This document shows positions 27,037 through 35,435 of a stretch of DNA of 64,000 nucleotides, one piece after another. The notes under the pieces are model-generated. The model was not told the origin of the DNA. It made no database searches and saw nothing but the letters and a program-made list of their open reading frames with translations. The stretch's first letter is position 1. Every line of letters begins with the position of its first letter. The stretch is taken from the NCBI RefSeq assembly GCF_900142665.1, contig NZ_FRBR01000001.1, positions 62,001 through 126,000 of the forward strand, written 5' to 3'. A program made the translations under genes and the position numbers. Source of the stretch: Roseovarius pacificus (lineage in GTDB: Bacteria; Pseudomonadota; Alphaproteobacteria; Rhodobacterales; Rhodobacteraceae).

Positions 27037-28337
27037 GCGAGACAATGAGAAACACCGCGCTGTTCGCCGGGGTTGCGGCGCTGATCGTGGGGACGGGCCT
27101 GTTCCAGAGCTGGAACGCGGCGCTCCTGATCCTGAACATGGGGCTGATTTCGGCCATCATGGCCCTTGGCGTGAACCTGCAATGGGGGTTTGCCGGGCTG
27201 TTCAATGTGGGTGTCATGGGCTTCGTGGCGCTTGGCGGGCTGGCCACGGTGCTGGTGGCGATGCCGCCCACGACCGAGGCCTGGGCGGCGGGCGGCGGGC
27301 GCGTGTTGGGCGGGCTGCTCTGTGGCGCAGCGGTGATCGGGACCGCGATTCTGGCGCATCGTTTCATGGCCCCGTCCAGGCTGCGCGGGCTGGTGATGCT
27401 GGTGATCCTCGTGGGCGGTTTCTTTGCCTATCGCGCGGTGTTCGATCCCGGCGTCGAGGCGGTTGAGGCGGTCAACCCCGCCGGCACCGGATATCTGGGC
27501 GGGCTGGGCCTGCCGGTGTTGCTGGCATGGCCCGTGGGCGGGGTGCTGGCGGCGGGTGCGGCATGGATCATCGGCAAGGCGGCCCTGGGCCTGCGCAGCG
27601 ATTACCTGGCCATCGCCACGCTGGGGATTGCCGAGATCATCCTTGCGGTGCTGAAAAACGAGGACTGGCTGAGCCGGGGTGTGAAGAACGTGAACGGCAT
27701 CCCGCGCCCGGTGCCCTATGAGATCGATTTGCAGAACGATCCGGGCTTTGTGGAAAAGGTGCAGGGGCTGGGGCTCGATCCGGTCACGGCCTCGTCGCTT
27801 TATATCAAGCTGGGCTATGCGGCGCTGTTCACCGTGGTTCTGGTGCTGATCCTCGTGGCGGCGCAGCTGGCGCTGAAAAGCCCCTGGGGCCGGATGATGC
27901 GCGCCATTCGCGACAACGAGGTGGCGGCGCAGGCCATGGGCAAGGACGTGACCCGGCGGCATTTGCAGATCTTCATTCTGGGCAGCGCCGTCTGCGGCAT
28001 CGCAGGGGCGATGATGACCACGCTGGACGGGCAGCTGATCCCGACCTCCTACCAGCCGCTGCGCTTTACCTTCCTGATCTGGGTGATGGTGATCGTTGGC
28101 GGCTCGGGCAACAATTTCGGGGCCGTGCTGGGCGGGTTCCTGATCTGGTTCCTCTGGGTGCAGGTGGAGCCGATGGGCCACTGGCTGATGCAGACGATCA
28201 CCGCGCCGATGGCCGATGGCAGCGCCCTGAAGGAGCACCTGCTGGACAGCGCGGCGCATATGCGGCTGCTGACCATGGGGCTGATCCTGCTGCTGGTGCT
28301 GCGATTCAGCCCGCGCGGGCTGATCCCGGAGAAATAG
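27033..28337 (+). CDS. livM: ABC transporter permease, LivM type
   Basis: Second permease of the importer, 434 residues with 9-10 hydrophobic segments. The motifs are LGVNLQWGFAGLFNVGVMGF near the N-terminus, RSDYLAIATLGIAEIILAVL and the cytosolic SPWGRMMRAIRDNEVAAQAMGKD loop that contacts the ATPases. Last gene of the operon; 8 bp after its stop begins the dispersed repeat copy C, then convergent dxs. Confidence 0.95.
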   Translation: MSETMRNTALFAGVAALIVGTGLFQSWNAALLILNMGLISAIMALGVNLQWGFAGLFNVGVMGFVALGGLATVLVAMPPTTEAWAAGGGRVLGGLLCGAAVIGTAILAHRFMAPSRLRGLVMLVILVGGFFAYRAVFDPGVEAVEAVNPAGTGYLGGLGLPVLLAWPVGGVLAAGAAWIIGKAALGLRSDYLAIATLGIAEIILAVLKNEDWLSRGVKNVNGIPRPVPYEIDLQNDPGFVEKVQGLGLDPVTASSLYIKLGYAALFTVVLVLILVAAQLALKSPWGRMMRAIRDNEVAAQAMGKDVTRRHLQIFILGSAVCGIAGAMMTTLDGQLIPTSYQPLRFTFLIWVMVIVGGSGNNFGAVLGGFLIWFLWVQVEPMGHWLMQTITAPMADGSALKEHLLDSAAHMRLLTMGLILLLVLRFSPRGLIPEK

Positions 28338-28344
28338 GGACGGA

Positions 28345-28392
28345 TCGGGGGCCAGCCCCCGACCCCCCGGAGTATTTCGGGAAAGATGAAGG
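28345..28392 (+). repeat. Dispersed hairpin + AGTATTT repeat, copy C
   Basis: Hairpin TCGGGGGC-CA-GCCCCCGA (28345-28362) followed by CGG-AGTATTT-CG-GGAAAGATGAAGG (28368-28392). It lies in the convergent gap between livM and dxs and may act as their terminator. Confidence 0.85.
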
Positions 28393-28443
28393 AAACGCGG
28401 CCCTCTTGTCGTTGGGCAGCCTTCCGGGGTGCGGCGGGCGGTT

Positions 28444-30372
28444 TCAGGCGCGTTGGCTGCCGATCCGGGCGATGCCGAGCGTGTCGAGCACCCTGGCCTC
28501 GATATCGGCGGCGTTGAGGCCGGCGGTGGCATACATATCCGCCGGGCTGGCCTGATCTATGAAGATGTCGGGCAGCACCATGGAGCGGAATTTAAGCCCG
28601 TGATCGAAGACCCCGTGTTCGGCCAGAAGCTGTGCCACATGGCTGCCGAAGCCGCCGATGGCGCCTTCTTCGATGGTAATGAGCGCCTCGTGATTTGCCG
28701 CCAGATCGAGGATCAGCGCCTCGTCCAGGGGTTTGGCGAAACGGGCATCGGCCACGGTGGGCGTGATGCCGCGCGCGCGCAATCCTTCGGAGGCTTTCAT
28801 CACCTCGCCCAGACGGGTGCCGAAGGACAGGAGCGCCACGCGCCCGCCCTGCTGGATCATGCGGCCCTTGCCGATCTCCAGCGGTTCGCCCCGTGCGGGC
28901 ATTTCCACCCCCTCGCCCTCGCCCCGCGGATAGCGGAAGGCGATGGGCCCGTCATCATGCGCGACGGCGGTGGCGACCATGTGTTTCAGCTCGGCCTCGT
29001 CGGCGGCGGCCATGACGGTGAAGCCCGGCAGGTTCGCCAGATAGGCCACGTCGAACGCGCCCGCATGGGTGGGGCCGTCGGCCCCCACAAGCCCGGCGCG
29101 GTCGATGGCGAAACGCACCGGCAGGCGCTGGATGGCCACGTCATGCACGACCTGATCGTAGCCGCGTTGCAGGAAGGTGGAATAGAGCGCGCAGAACGGT
29201 TTCATGCCGCCCGCCGCCAGACCGGCGGCGAAGGTCACGGCGTGCTGCTCGGCGATGCCCACGTCAAAGCAGCGCGAGGGATAGCGTTTATCGAACAGAT
29301 CCAGACCCGTGCCGTCGGGCATGGCCGCCGTGATGGCGCAGATCTTGTCGTCCTGCCCGGCGTGATCCAGCAGCGCCTCGGCAAAGACGCGGGTATAGCT
29401 GGGCGCGTTGGAGGGGGCTTTCTTCTGCTCGCCGGTGGCGACGTCGAATTTCGCCGTGGCATGGCCGCCATCGCGGCGCGATTCCGCCGGGGCGTAGCCC
29501 TTGCCCTTCTTTGTGATGATATGAATCAGGGTCGGCCCGGTGGCGCGGGCCTGCACGGTGCGCAGGACCGGCAGAAGCTGATCCATGTCATGCCCGTCGA
29601 TGGGGCCGATATAGCTGAAGCCCAGTTCCTCGAACAGGGTGCCGCCCACGGTCATGCCCTTGAGCATATCCTTGGCGCGTCTTGCCCCCTCCTGAAATGG
29701 CGGGGGCAGGAGCGAGACGGCGCCCTTGGCAGCGGCCTTGAATTCCTGGAACGGCGCACCGGCATAGAGGCGGGACAGGTAGGACGACAGCGCGCCCACG
29801 GGCGGGGCAATGGACATTTCGTTGTCGTTCAGGATGACGATCATGCGCTTTTTCAGATGGCCCGCGTGGTTCAGCGCCTCGAAGGCCATGCCCGCCGACA
29901 TGGCCCCGTCGCCGATCACGGCGATGGCGTCGCCATGGCCCGTGTCGCTGGCGCCGCCCAGATCGCGCGCCACGGCAAAGCCGAGCGCGGCGCTGATCGA
30001 GGTGGAGCTATGCGCCGCGCCGAAGGGATCGTAGGGCGATTCCGAGCGTTTGGTGAAGCCGGAGAGCCCGTCCTTCTGACGCAGGGTGCGCATCCGGTCG
30101 CGCCGTCCCGTCAGGATCTTGTGGGGATAGCACTGATGGCTGACATCCCAGATGATCTTGTCGCGCGGGGCGTCGAACACCGCATGCAATGCGACGGTCA
30201 GTTCTACGACACCGAGGCCCGCGCCCAGATGTCCGCCGGTTTCCGACACCGTCGCGATGGTGTCGGCGCGCAGTTCGTCCGCGAGCCGCCCCAGTTCAGC
30301 ATCGGACATCCGTTTGAGGTCAGCGGGGCTGTTGACCTGATCCAGCAGGGGCGTTTCGGGTCGGGTGGACAT
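28444..30372 (-). CDS. dxs: 1-deoxy-D-xylulose-5-phosphate synthase
   Basis: TPP-dependent condensation of pyruvate and glyceraldehyde 3-phosphate, first step of the MEP isoprenoid pathway (also feeding thiamine and pyridoxal). It has 642 residues. The cofactor motif [18 protein letters not shown] with NDNEMSI is present, as are the PYR-domain [17 protein letters not shown] and [15 protein letters not shown] segments, which are hallmark Dxs signatures. AAGGAGG lies upstream at slightly long spacing. Third gene of xseB-ispA-dxs. Confidence 0.97.
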   Translation of the reverse strand: MSTRPETPLLDQVNSPADLKRMSDAELGRLADELRADTIATVSETGGHLGAGLGVVELTVALHAVFDAPRDKIIWDVSHQCYPHKILTGRRDRMRTLRQKDGLSGFTKRSESPYDPFGAAHSSTSISAALGFAVARDLGGASDTGHGDAIAVIGDGAMSAGMAFEALNHAGHLKKRMIVILNDNEMSIAPPVGALSSYLSRLYAGAPFQEFKAAAKGAVSLLPPPFQEGARRAKDMLKGMTVGGTLFEELGFSYIGPIDGHDMDQLLPVLRTVQARATGPTLIHIITKKGKGYAPAESRRDGGHATAKFDVATGEQKKAPSNAPSYTRVFAEALLDHAGQDDKICAITAAMPDGTGLDLFDKRYPSRCFDVGIAEQHAVTFAAGLAAGGMKPFCALYSTFLQRGYDQVVHDVAIQRLPVRFAIDRAGLVGADGPTHAGAFDVAYLANLPGFTVMAAADEAELKHMVATAVAHDDGPIAFRYPRGEGEGVEMPARGEPLEIGKGRMIQQGGRVALLSFGTRLGEVMKASEGLRARGITPTVADARFAKPLDEALILDLAANHEALITIEEGAIGGFGSHVAQLLAEHGVFDHGLKFRSMVLPDIFIDQASPADMYATAGLNAADIEARVLDTLGIARIGSQRA

Positions 30373-30401
30373 GATGGCGCGCGCCCTCCTTGGGGCAATA
30401 C

Positions 30402-31271
30402 TCAGCTATTGCGCGAGATAACGAAGCGGGCCAGCGCCCGCAAGGTCTCGGCTTGGTCACCATAAACAGATAAGGCCTCGCAGGCCTGCTCAACAAGGGT
30501 TTCGGCGCGGGCGCGTGCGGCATCGAGCCCCAGCAGCGACACGAATGTGGCCTTACCGGCGGTGGCATCCTTGCCCACGGCCTTGCCTGCCGTGGCGGCG
30601 TCGCCGACGGCGTCGATCACGTCGTCCTGTATCTGGAAGGCCAGCCCGAGCGCCTGCGCGTAGGATGCCAGCGGGGCACGATCGGCCTGCGCCATGCGCG
30701 GCCCGGCGCAGGCGGCCCATTCGATCAGGGCGCCGGTCTTGCCCGCCTGAAGATGGGTGATTTCCTCCAGTGTCAGGGGCTGGCTGGCGGTTTCGGCGGC
30801 GATGTCGAGCGCCTGCCCCAGCACCATCCCCTGCCCGCCCGCAGCGCGCGCAAGGCTGAGCGCCAGATCGGCACGGGCCGCGTCGGTTTGGGCACCGTCG
30901 GGATGGGAGGCCAGTTCAAAGGCCAGCGATTGCAGCGCATCCCCGGCCAGAACGGCGGTGGCCTGATCCCATTTGACATGCACGGTGGGCTGGCCCCGGC
31001 GCATGTCGTCATCGTCCATGCAGGGCAGATCGTCATGCACGAGGCTGTAGGCATGCATCGCCTCGATCGCGGCAGCGGGCCAGAGCGCGCGGGAGTCTGC
31101 CACGCCATGCAGACGCGCGCCTTCGATCACCAGCCGGGCGCGGATGCGCTTGCCGCCCGACACCGCATAGCGCATGGCCTGCGCCACCGGCCCGTCGCCA
31201 AACGGTGCCAGAACCTGATCGAGATGAGATTGCACGCGGGCGGCCTGATGCCCCGCAGTTTCGTCTTTCAT
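30402..31271 (-). CDS. ispA: Polyprenyl synthetase (farnesyl/geranyl diphosphate synthase)
   Basis: Condenses IPP with allylic diphosphates, most likely to farnesyl diphosphate. The 289-residue all-helical protein has the first Asp-rich motif [16 protein letters not shown] and the second [12 protein letters not shown], with [13 protein letters not shown] at the IPP site. Position between xseB and dxs is the standard alphaproteobacterial arrangement, which supports ispA over a carotenoid crtE. Confidence 0.94.
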   Translation of the reverse strand: MKDETAGHQAARVQSHLDQVLAPFGDGPVAQAMRYAVSGGKRIRARLVIEGARLHGVADSRALWPAAAIEAMHAYSLVHDDLPCMDDDDMRRGQPTVHVKWDQATAVLAGDALQSLAFELASHPDGAQTDAARADLALSLARAAGGQGMVLGQALDIAAETASQPLTLEEITHLQAGKTGALIEWAACAGPRMAQADRAPLASYAQALGLAFQIQDDVIDAVGDAATAGKAVGKDATAGKATFVSLLGLDAARARAETLVEQACEALSVYGDQAETLRALARFVISRNS

Positions 31272-31276
31272 CGGCG

Positions 31277-31519
31277 TCAGAGACCCTCGACCGGGGTGGT
31301 TCCGGTGGGCGTGCCATTGCCGTCCAGCGTGATCGCGGCGACCTTTTCCTCGGCCTCTTTCAGCTTGGTCTCGCAGCGTTTCTTCAACTCGGCCCCGCGT
31401 TCATAGAGCCTGATCGAATCCTCCAGCGCCACATCGCCGCGCTCGAGCTGGCCCACGACCTGCTCAAGTTCCTTCATGGCTTGCTCGAAAGACATTTCGT
31501 TTACGGGGGTGTCGGTCAT
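31277..31519 (-). CDS. xseB: Exodeoxyribonuclease VII small subunit
   Basis: Small coiled subunit of ExoVII, which degrades single-stranded DNA to oligonucleotides. The 80 residues contain the family core MSFEQAMKELEQVVGQLERG, VALEDSIRLYERG and LKKRCETKLKEAEEKV. A 5-bp gap to ispA indicates cotranscription. xseA is not in the window. Confidence 0.96.
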   Translation of the reverse strand: MTDTPVNEMSFEQAMKELEQVVGQLERGDVALEDSIRLYERGAELKKRCETKLKEAEEKVAAITLDGNGTPTGTTPVEGL

Positions 31520-31622
31520 CTGCGCGCCCTGTCAGCTTAAGGAATGTGCGCATACCTTATCCGCGCGGCCGGACGGGTTCAATTCGGTTGACGCTGTCAC
31601 GGGGCTGCGGGATTGTGCGCGC

Positions 31623-32585
31623 ATGACAGATGCAGATGCGACATCGCGATTACCGGACATGGAGGCCCTTTGGGCCCTGGCCGAGCGGTTCGAGGCGGCG
31701 CGCGCGGACGATCCGGCGCTGGCCGGGGCCGGGATGGACGATATGTTGCGTCTGGTGCCGGGGCAACGCGCCGTTTGCAGGGGCCATATTGACGGGCGGC
31801 CCTGTGTCTGGCGCATCTTTCTGGACGGGCACGACACTGCGGCGGCCCGTGAATGGGCCGAACTGCAACGCATCTGGCCCGAAATGAACAAGGGCCCGTT
31901 CCGCGTGGTCGAGCCGCTTTATTTCTCGCCCGAACACGGGATGATCGCGGTGCAGGAGATCGAGGGCAAGCCGCTGTTCAAACTGCTGTGGAAAGCCCCG
32001 CCGCGCAAACGCGCCCAGTGGCTGGACCCGGCAGCACAATGGCTGCGGCAATATACCGAAAGTTCGGAAAGCTGGCAGGAGGCGGGGCATATCGGCTGGT
32101 TGCAGCGGGCCGAACGGGCGGCGCGCAAGCAGCCATTCGAGGAATTGCGCAAGCTGGAAACAGCGATCCTGTCGGAACTCGGGCGTCTGGCGCTGCAAAT
32201 CGACGGTATCGAGTGGCGCGTCGCGATCAGCCATGGCGATTTTCACCCCAACAACCTGATTGCGTGCGGCGGCACCCTGACCGGGATCGACACCGGCGGG
32301 TCGGCCAGAATGCCGATCTACAAGGATATCGCGCGGTTCCTGATGCATATGGGGCGGCGCGGCATGATCCCCTCGGGGCATATGTATCTGGGCGTGGATC
32401 GTGTGGGGCTGGAGACCTTTGCCGAGCGTTTTGCGATGAGCGGGACCGAACGGCTGGTCATCATGCCCTTCATGCTGGGAATCGAGGCGTTGCTGAGGGT
32501 GGAGACCCCTGCCCTGTCGGACTCGCGCATCCGGCGGGCGCGGCGGATGTCCGCCGCGTTGCTGGAGGATTTACGCGCCTTGTGA
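31623..32585 (+). CDS. Aminoglycoside phosphotransferase (APH)-fold kinase
   Basis: A cytosolic kinase-like protein of 320 residues. The catalytic loop HGDFHPNNLI has the Brenner motif Asp and Asn, and is followed by a metal-site equivalent GIDTGG in place of the common IDF/IDW. The N-lobe is divergent but holds a candidate ATP Lys/Glu region (RAVCRGHIDGRPCVWRIFL). The substrate is not predictable; antibiotic resistance should not be assumed, since most chromosomal members act on metabolites. The start at 31623 is the first ATG after the divergent xseB promoter; its ribosome site is weak. Confidence 0.8.
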   Translation: MTDADATSRLPDMEALWALAERFEAARADDPALAGAGMDDMLRLVPGQRAVCRGHIDGRPCVWRIFLDGHDTAAAREWAELQRIWPEMNKGPFRVVEPLYFSPEHGMIAVQEIEGKPLFKLLWKAPPRKRAQWLDPAAQWLRQYTESSESWQEAGHIGWLQRAERAARKQPFEELRKLETAILSELGRLALQIDGIEWRVAISHGDFHPNNLIACGGTLTGIDTGGSARMPIYKDIARFLMHMGRRGMIPSGHMYLGVDRVGLETFAERFAMSGTERLVIMPFMLGIEALLRVETPALSDSRIRRARRMSAALLEDLRAL

Positions 32586-32597
32586 GGCTTCGGGACG

Positions 32598-34148
32598 TCA
32601 GCGCCCCTTGAACAGCCCGCCCAGTATCCCGCGCACGATGCGTTTGCCGGTGGTGCCCTTGAGTTCCTTCATCACGACACCGGCAATCGCCGCGCCGATG
32701 GACCCGGCCAGCCCGCCCTCCCCGGCACCTCCCGAGGTCGAGCGCCCGACCCGTTTGCCGGAATAACGGCGACCGGCGTTGAATTCGCGTTCGGCCATGG
32801 ATTGCTCTTCGGCGGCTTTTTCGGCCTGTTCGGCCTTTTGCGCCGCTTCGGCGGCCCGGCGGGCCAGCATTTCATGGGCCGATTCGCGATCCAGAACGGT
32901 GTCATACTTGCCCGCCACGGGCGATGCGGCCATCACCGTGCGACGGGTCGCGTCGTCGATGGGCCCGAGTTTCGACGAGGGCGGGCGGATGAGGGTGCGT
33001 TCGACAATGCCGGGCACGCCCTTGTCTTCCAGCATCGAGGTCACGGCCTCGCCCACGCCGACATCGCGGATCGCGTCGGCGGTATCGAAGCGGGGGTTGG
33101 GGCGATAGGTTTCCGCGGCCCGTTTCAGCGCCCGACGGTCGCGCGCGGTAAAGGCGCGCAGCGCGTGCTGAACGCGGTTGCCGAGCTGGCCGAGGATATC
33201 CTCGGGCACGTCATCGGGGTTTTGCGTGATGAAATACACCCCGACGCCCTTGGAGCGGATGAGGCGGGCCACCTGTTCGACCTTTTCGACCAACGCGTCG
33301 GGCGCGTCGTCGAACAGCAAATGCGCCTCGTCGAAGAAGAACACCAGTTTCGGTTTGTCGGGATCGCCCACCTCGGGCAGTTCCTCGAACAGTTCCGACA
33401 GAAGCCACAGCAGGAAGGTCGCGTAAAGGCGCGGCGAGCCCATGAGCTGATCCGCCGCCAGAATATTGATCCGGCCCCGGCCATCGGCATCGGTGGTCAT
33501 CGTGTCGGCCAGATCGAGCGCGGGTTCACCGAAGAAATCGGTGGCCCCCTGATTTTCCAGCACCAGAAGCTGGCGCTGGATCGCGCCCACCGATTGCGGC
33601 GAGACATTGCCATAGCGCAGTGACAATTCCTGCCGGTTCTCGCCCACCCAGACCAGAAGCGATTGCAGATCCTTGAGATCGAGAAGCGGCATGCCCTGTT
33701 CATCGGCCACGCGGAAGGCGATGTTCAGGATACCCTCCTGCGCTTCGGACAAATCCATCAGGCGGCTGAGCAGAAGCGGCCCCATTTCCGCCAGCGTGGT
33801 GCGCACCGGGTGGCCCTGCTGGCCGAACAGATCCCAGAACGTCACCGGGAAGGCCGCATAGCCGTAATCGTCAAAACCGATGGTCGCGGCGCGTTCGGTG
33901 AAGGATTCGTGTAGTTTGAAATCCGCACTGCCCGCCGCCGCCAGCCCCGAGAGGTCGCCCTTGACGTCGGACAGGAACACCGGAACCCCGGCAGCGGAAA
34001 AGCCTTCGGCCAGGATTTGCAGCGTGACGGTTTTGCCGGTGCCCGTCGCCCCGGCGATCAACCCGTGCCGGTTGGCGTATTTCAGCGTCAGCCCCTGCCT
34101 GTCGCCATAGTCCGCGCCGCCGCCGCCAACGAATACCTTGTTGTCCAC
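32598..34148 (-). CDS. HerA/FtsK-superfamily ATPase (DUF853, YjgR-like)
   Basis: Predicted DNA-translocating P-loop ATPase of the HerA-VirB4 group; biological role unknown. It has 516 residues. Walker A is GATGTGKT, Walker B KLVFFFDEAHLLFDD, a sensor-like VYFITQNPDDVPEDILGQLGNRVQHALRAF, and the C-terminus is Ala/Lys/Glu-rich coiled coil (RAAEAAQKAEQAEKAAEEQ) ending in a Gly-rich tail. The GTG at 34148 (V-DNKVFVGGGG) gives the normal family length, with a G-rich stretch upstream; the frame is open 50 codons further. Confidence 0.88.
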   Translation of the reverse strand: MDNKVFVGGGGADYGDRQGLTLKYANRHGLIAGATGTGKTVTLQILAEGFSAAGVPVFLSDVKGDLSGLAAAGSADFKLHESFTERAATIGFDDYGYAAFPVTFWDLFGQQGHPVRTTLAEMGPLLLSRLMDLSEAQEGILNIAFRVADEQGMPLLDLKDLQSLLVWVGENRQELSLRYGNVSPQSVGAIQRQLLVLENQGATDFFGEPALDLADTMTTDADGRGRINILAADQLMGSPRLYATFLLWLLSELFEELPEVGDPDKPKLVFFFDEAHLLFDDAPDALVEKVEQVARLIRSKGVGVYFITQNPDDVPEDILGQLGNRVQHALRAFTARDRRALKRAAETYRPNPRFDTADAIRDVGVGEAVTSMLEDKGVPGIVERTLIRPPSSKLGPIDDATRRTVMAASPVAGKYDTVLDRESAHEMLARRAAEAAQKAEQAEKAAEEQSMAEREFNAGRRYSGKRVGRSTSGGAGEGGLAGSIGAAIAGVVMKELKGTTGKRIVRGILGGLFKGR

Positions 34149-34199
34149 GTCACTGCCCCCTGCCGGATTTATCACGCTGCGAACATACAACCTTAACCA

Positions 34200-34303
34200 T
34201 TTGGTGCCAGTGTGAATCGCGTTGCCCGGCCCTTCATGTCCTCTTGGGGCGGGGCACGTCCTCCCTGTCTGAACTGGCCGCGCCTTCGGGCGCGGCATTT
34301 TTT
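34200..34303 (+). ncRNA. Candidate small RNA 1 ending in a strong terminator
   Basis: No plus-strand reading frame of note lies between the divergent HerA-like gene and a textbook terminator at 34277-34303, so the terminator must end an RNA of about 50-130 nt starting in this gap. The sequence before it has pyrimidine words GTCCTCTTGG and CGTCCTCCCTG. The 5' end is not defined; the coordinate given is a guess. Confidence 0.45.
34277..34303 (+). terminator. Strong rho-independent terminator (UUCG loop)
   Basis: GCCGCGCC-TTCG-GGCGCGGC followed by ATTTTTT: an 8-bp GC stem closed by the extra-stable UUCG tetraloop and a six-T tract. It only works on the plus strand. Confidence 0.9.
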
Positions 34304-34324
34304 AGGCGAAACTCTTTCAGTTAG

Positions 34325-34436
34325 CCTGTTGACGGATAGCGATAACTGTCTTAGCGTTCCGTCAATTACTAAGTCGGCCAGTCCGACAGGGAGATACTTA
34401 GGGAAAGAGACCGAAAGGTCTCTTTTCCGTTTTTAT
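34325..34436 (+). ncRNA. Candidate small RNA 2: structured, terminator-bounded
   Basis: Three consecutive stems occur: TTGACGGA (34329-34336) with TCCGTCAA (34358-34365); CTAAGT (34369-34374) with ACTTAG (34396-34401), enclosing GTCGG-CCAGT-CCGAC (34373-34387); and a terminator at 34402-34435. No ribosome site or reading frame explains it. TTGACG could alternatively be a -35 element for a transcript starting near 34364. It matches no RNA family I recognise. Confidence 0.5.
34402..34435 (+). terminator. Rho-independent terminator (GAAA loop)
   Basis: GGAAAGAGACC-GAAA-GGTCTCTTTTCC (one bulged T) followed by GTTTTT. A GNRA tetraloop closes the stem. It lies 205 bp upstream of the next gene, so it ends the small-RNA candidate rather than a protein gene. 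Confidence 0.88.
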
Positions 34437-34639
34437 GGCGGTTCCTTGCTTTCAGGCGGCCTGCGTTCGAACCTTGAACATCCCATATAGTCACGCTGTA
34501 CCGGGCGGCAATTCGGCATGGGAGGCCCAAAGCGGATTTCCGCCTTGCACCCCACCACGCAGTTCTGTTTTATCCTGACAGCCGCGCGGCATCGTGATAG
34601 ATGCCCGCACAGTACAAATTGTCATTCCATGGGGATCAT
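34437..34639. other. Leader/promoter region of the ialB-like gene
   Basis: About 200 non-coding bases. A GTTCGAACC word near 34467 looks like a tRNA T-arm, but no flanking stems pair. No operator or riboswitch was recognised. The promoter of the exported-protein gene should lie here. Confidence 0.4.
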
Positions 34640-35350
34640 ATGCCAAGACTTATTTCGACCCTGCCTCTGGTAGCTCTGCTCAGCCTCGGCACCGCCCTTC
34701 ACGCTCAGGAAGAGACCGGCGGCAACGCTGCTGCGGAGACCGCGACCGAAGAGCAACCCGCAGCGGAGACTGCGACAGATCAGGGTACCGCGGCCGAGGA
34801 TGCCGAAGGGACCGCCGATGACGGTGAAGAGACCACAGATGAGGGCGAAGAGGAAGCGGGCTCTGACGATGAGGCGCTGGACATGGGCCGTCAGCAACAG
34901 GACCCCACCTATATCAAGGAACAATATGGCGACTGGCAGTTGAAATGCTTCCGCAGCGAAGCCGAGGAAGACCCCTGCCAGATGTATCAGCTTCTGACTG
35001 AAGAGGCCGGCAATCCGGTGGCCGAGTTCAGCCTGTTCCGCCTGGCCGAAGGGGCGCAGGCCGTGGCCGGGGCGACCATCGTCGTGCCGCTTGGGACTTT
35101 GCTGACCGAAGAATTGCGCATCTCTGTCGATGGCGGACGCGCCAAGACCTATACCTATTCCTTCTGCTCAATGGTGGGCTGCTTTGCGCGGATCGGGCTG
35201 ACCCAGGAAGATATCAATTCGTTCAAGGCGGGTGGCGTTGCAAACCTGCAAATCGTTCCGGCACAAGCCCCCGATCAGACGGTCAATATCAGGGCTTCTC
35301 TGGACGGGTTCACCGCCGCCTTCGACAATGTGACGGTTGTGCAAAACTGA
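34640..35350 (+). CDS. Invasion-associated locus B (IalB)-family exported protein
   Basis: A 236-residue precursor: signal peptide (MPRLISTLPLVALLSLGTALHA), then a low-complexity acidic linker of about 60 residues rich in Glu, Ala, Thr and Asp, then an IalB domain from about residue 95 (YGDWQLKCFRSEAEEDPCQMYQLL). Four Cys are in the usual IalB pattern, including FCSMVGCFARIGL. In free-living alphaproteobacteria these are periplasmic or surface proteins of unknown function, not virulence factors. MPRLIS is chosen since it starts the signal peptide; GGGGAT precedes it. Confidence 0.88.
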   Translation: MPRLISTLPLVALLSLGTALHAQEETGGNAAAETATEEQPAAETATDQGTAAEDAEGTADDGEETTDEGEEEAGSDDEALDMGRQQQDPTYIKEQYGDWQLKCFRSEAEEDPCQMYQLLTEEAGNPVAEFSLFRLAEGAQAVAGATIVVPLGTLLTEELRISVDGGRAKTYTYSFCSMVGCFARIGLTQEDINSFKAGGVANLQIVPAQAPDQTVNIRASLDGFTAAFDNVTVVQN

Positions 35351-35435
35351 TCGGCGAGCAATCGGTTCGCCCTGACGGCGCTGCGTGGCATCCCCGCGCG
35401 GCGCCGTTTCCTTTTGAGCGTGCTACGACGAGACT

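Noticed and set aside
28429..30465. 678-codon plus-strand frame opposite dxs
   Set aside because: Exact antisense of a clear dxs gene; no ribosome site or recognisable domain.
31623..32585. Antibiotic resistance gene (aminoglycoside phosphotransferase)
   Set aside because: Only the general APH kinase fold is supported; the metal-site motif is atypical and the context is housekeeping.
34460..34480. tRNA-like GTTCGAACC word
   Set aside because: The flanking bases cannot form a T-stem, acceptor stem or anticodon arm on either strand.
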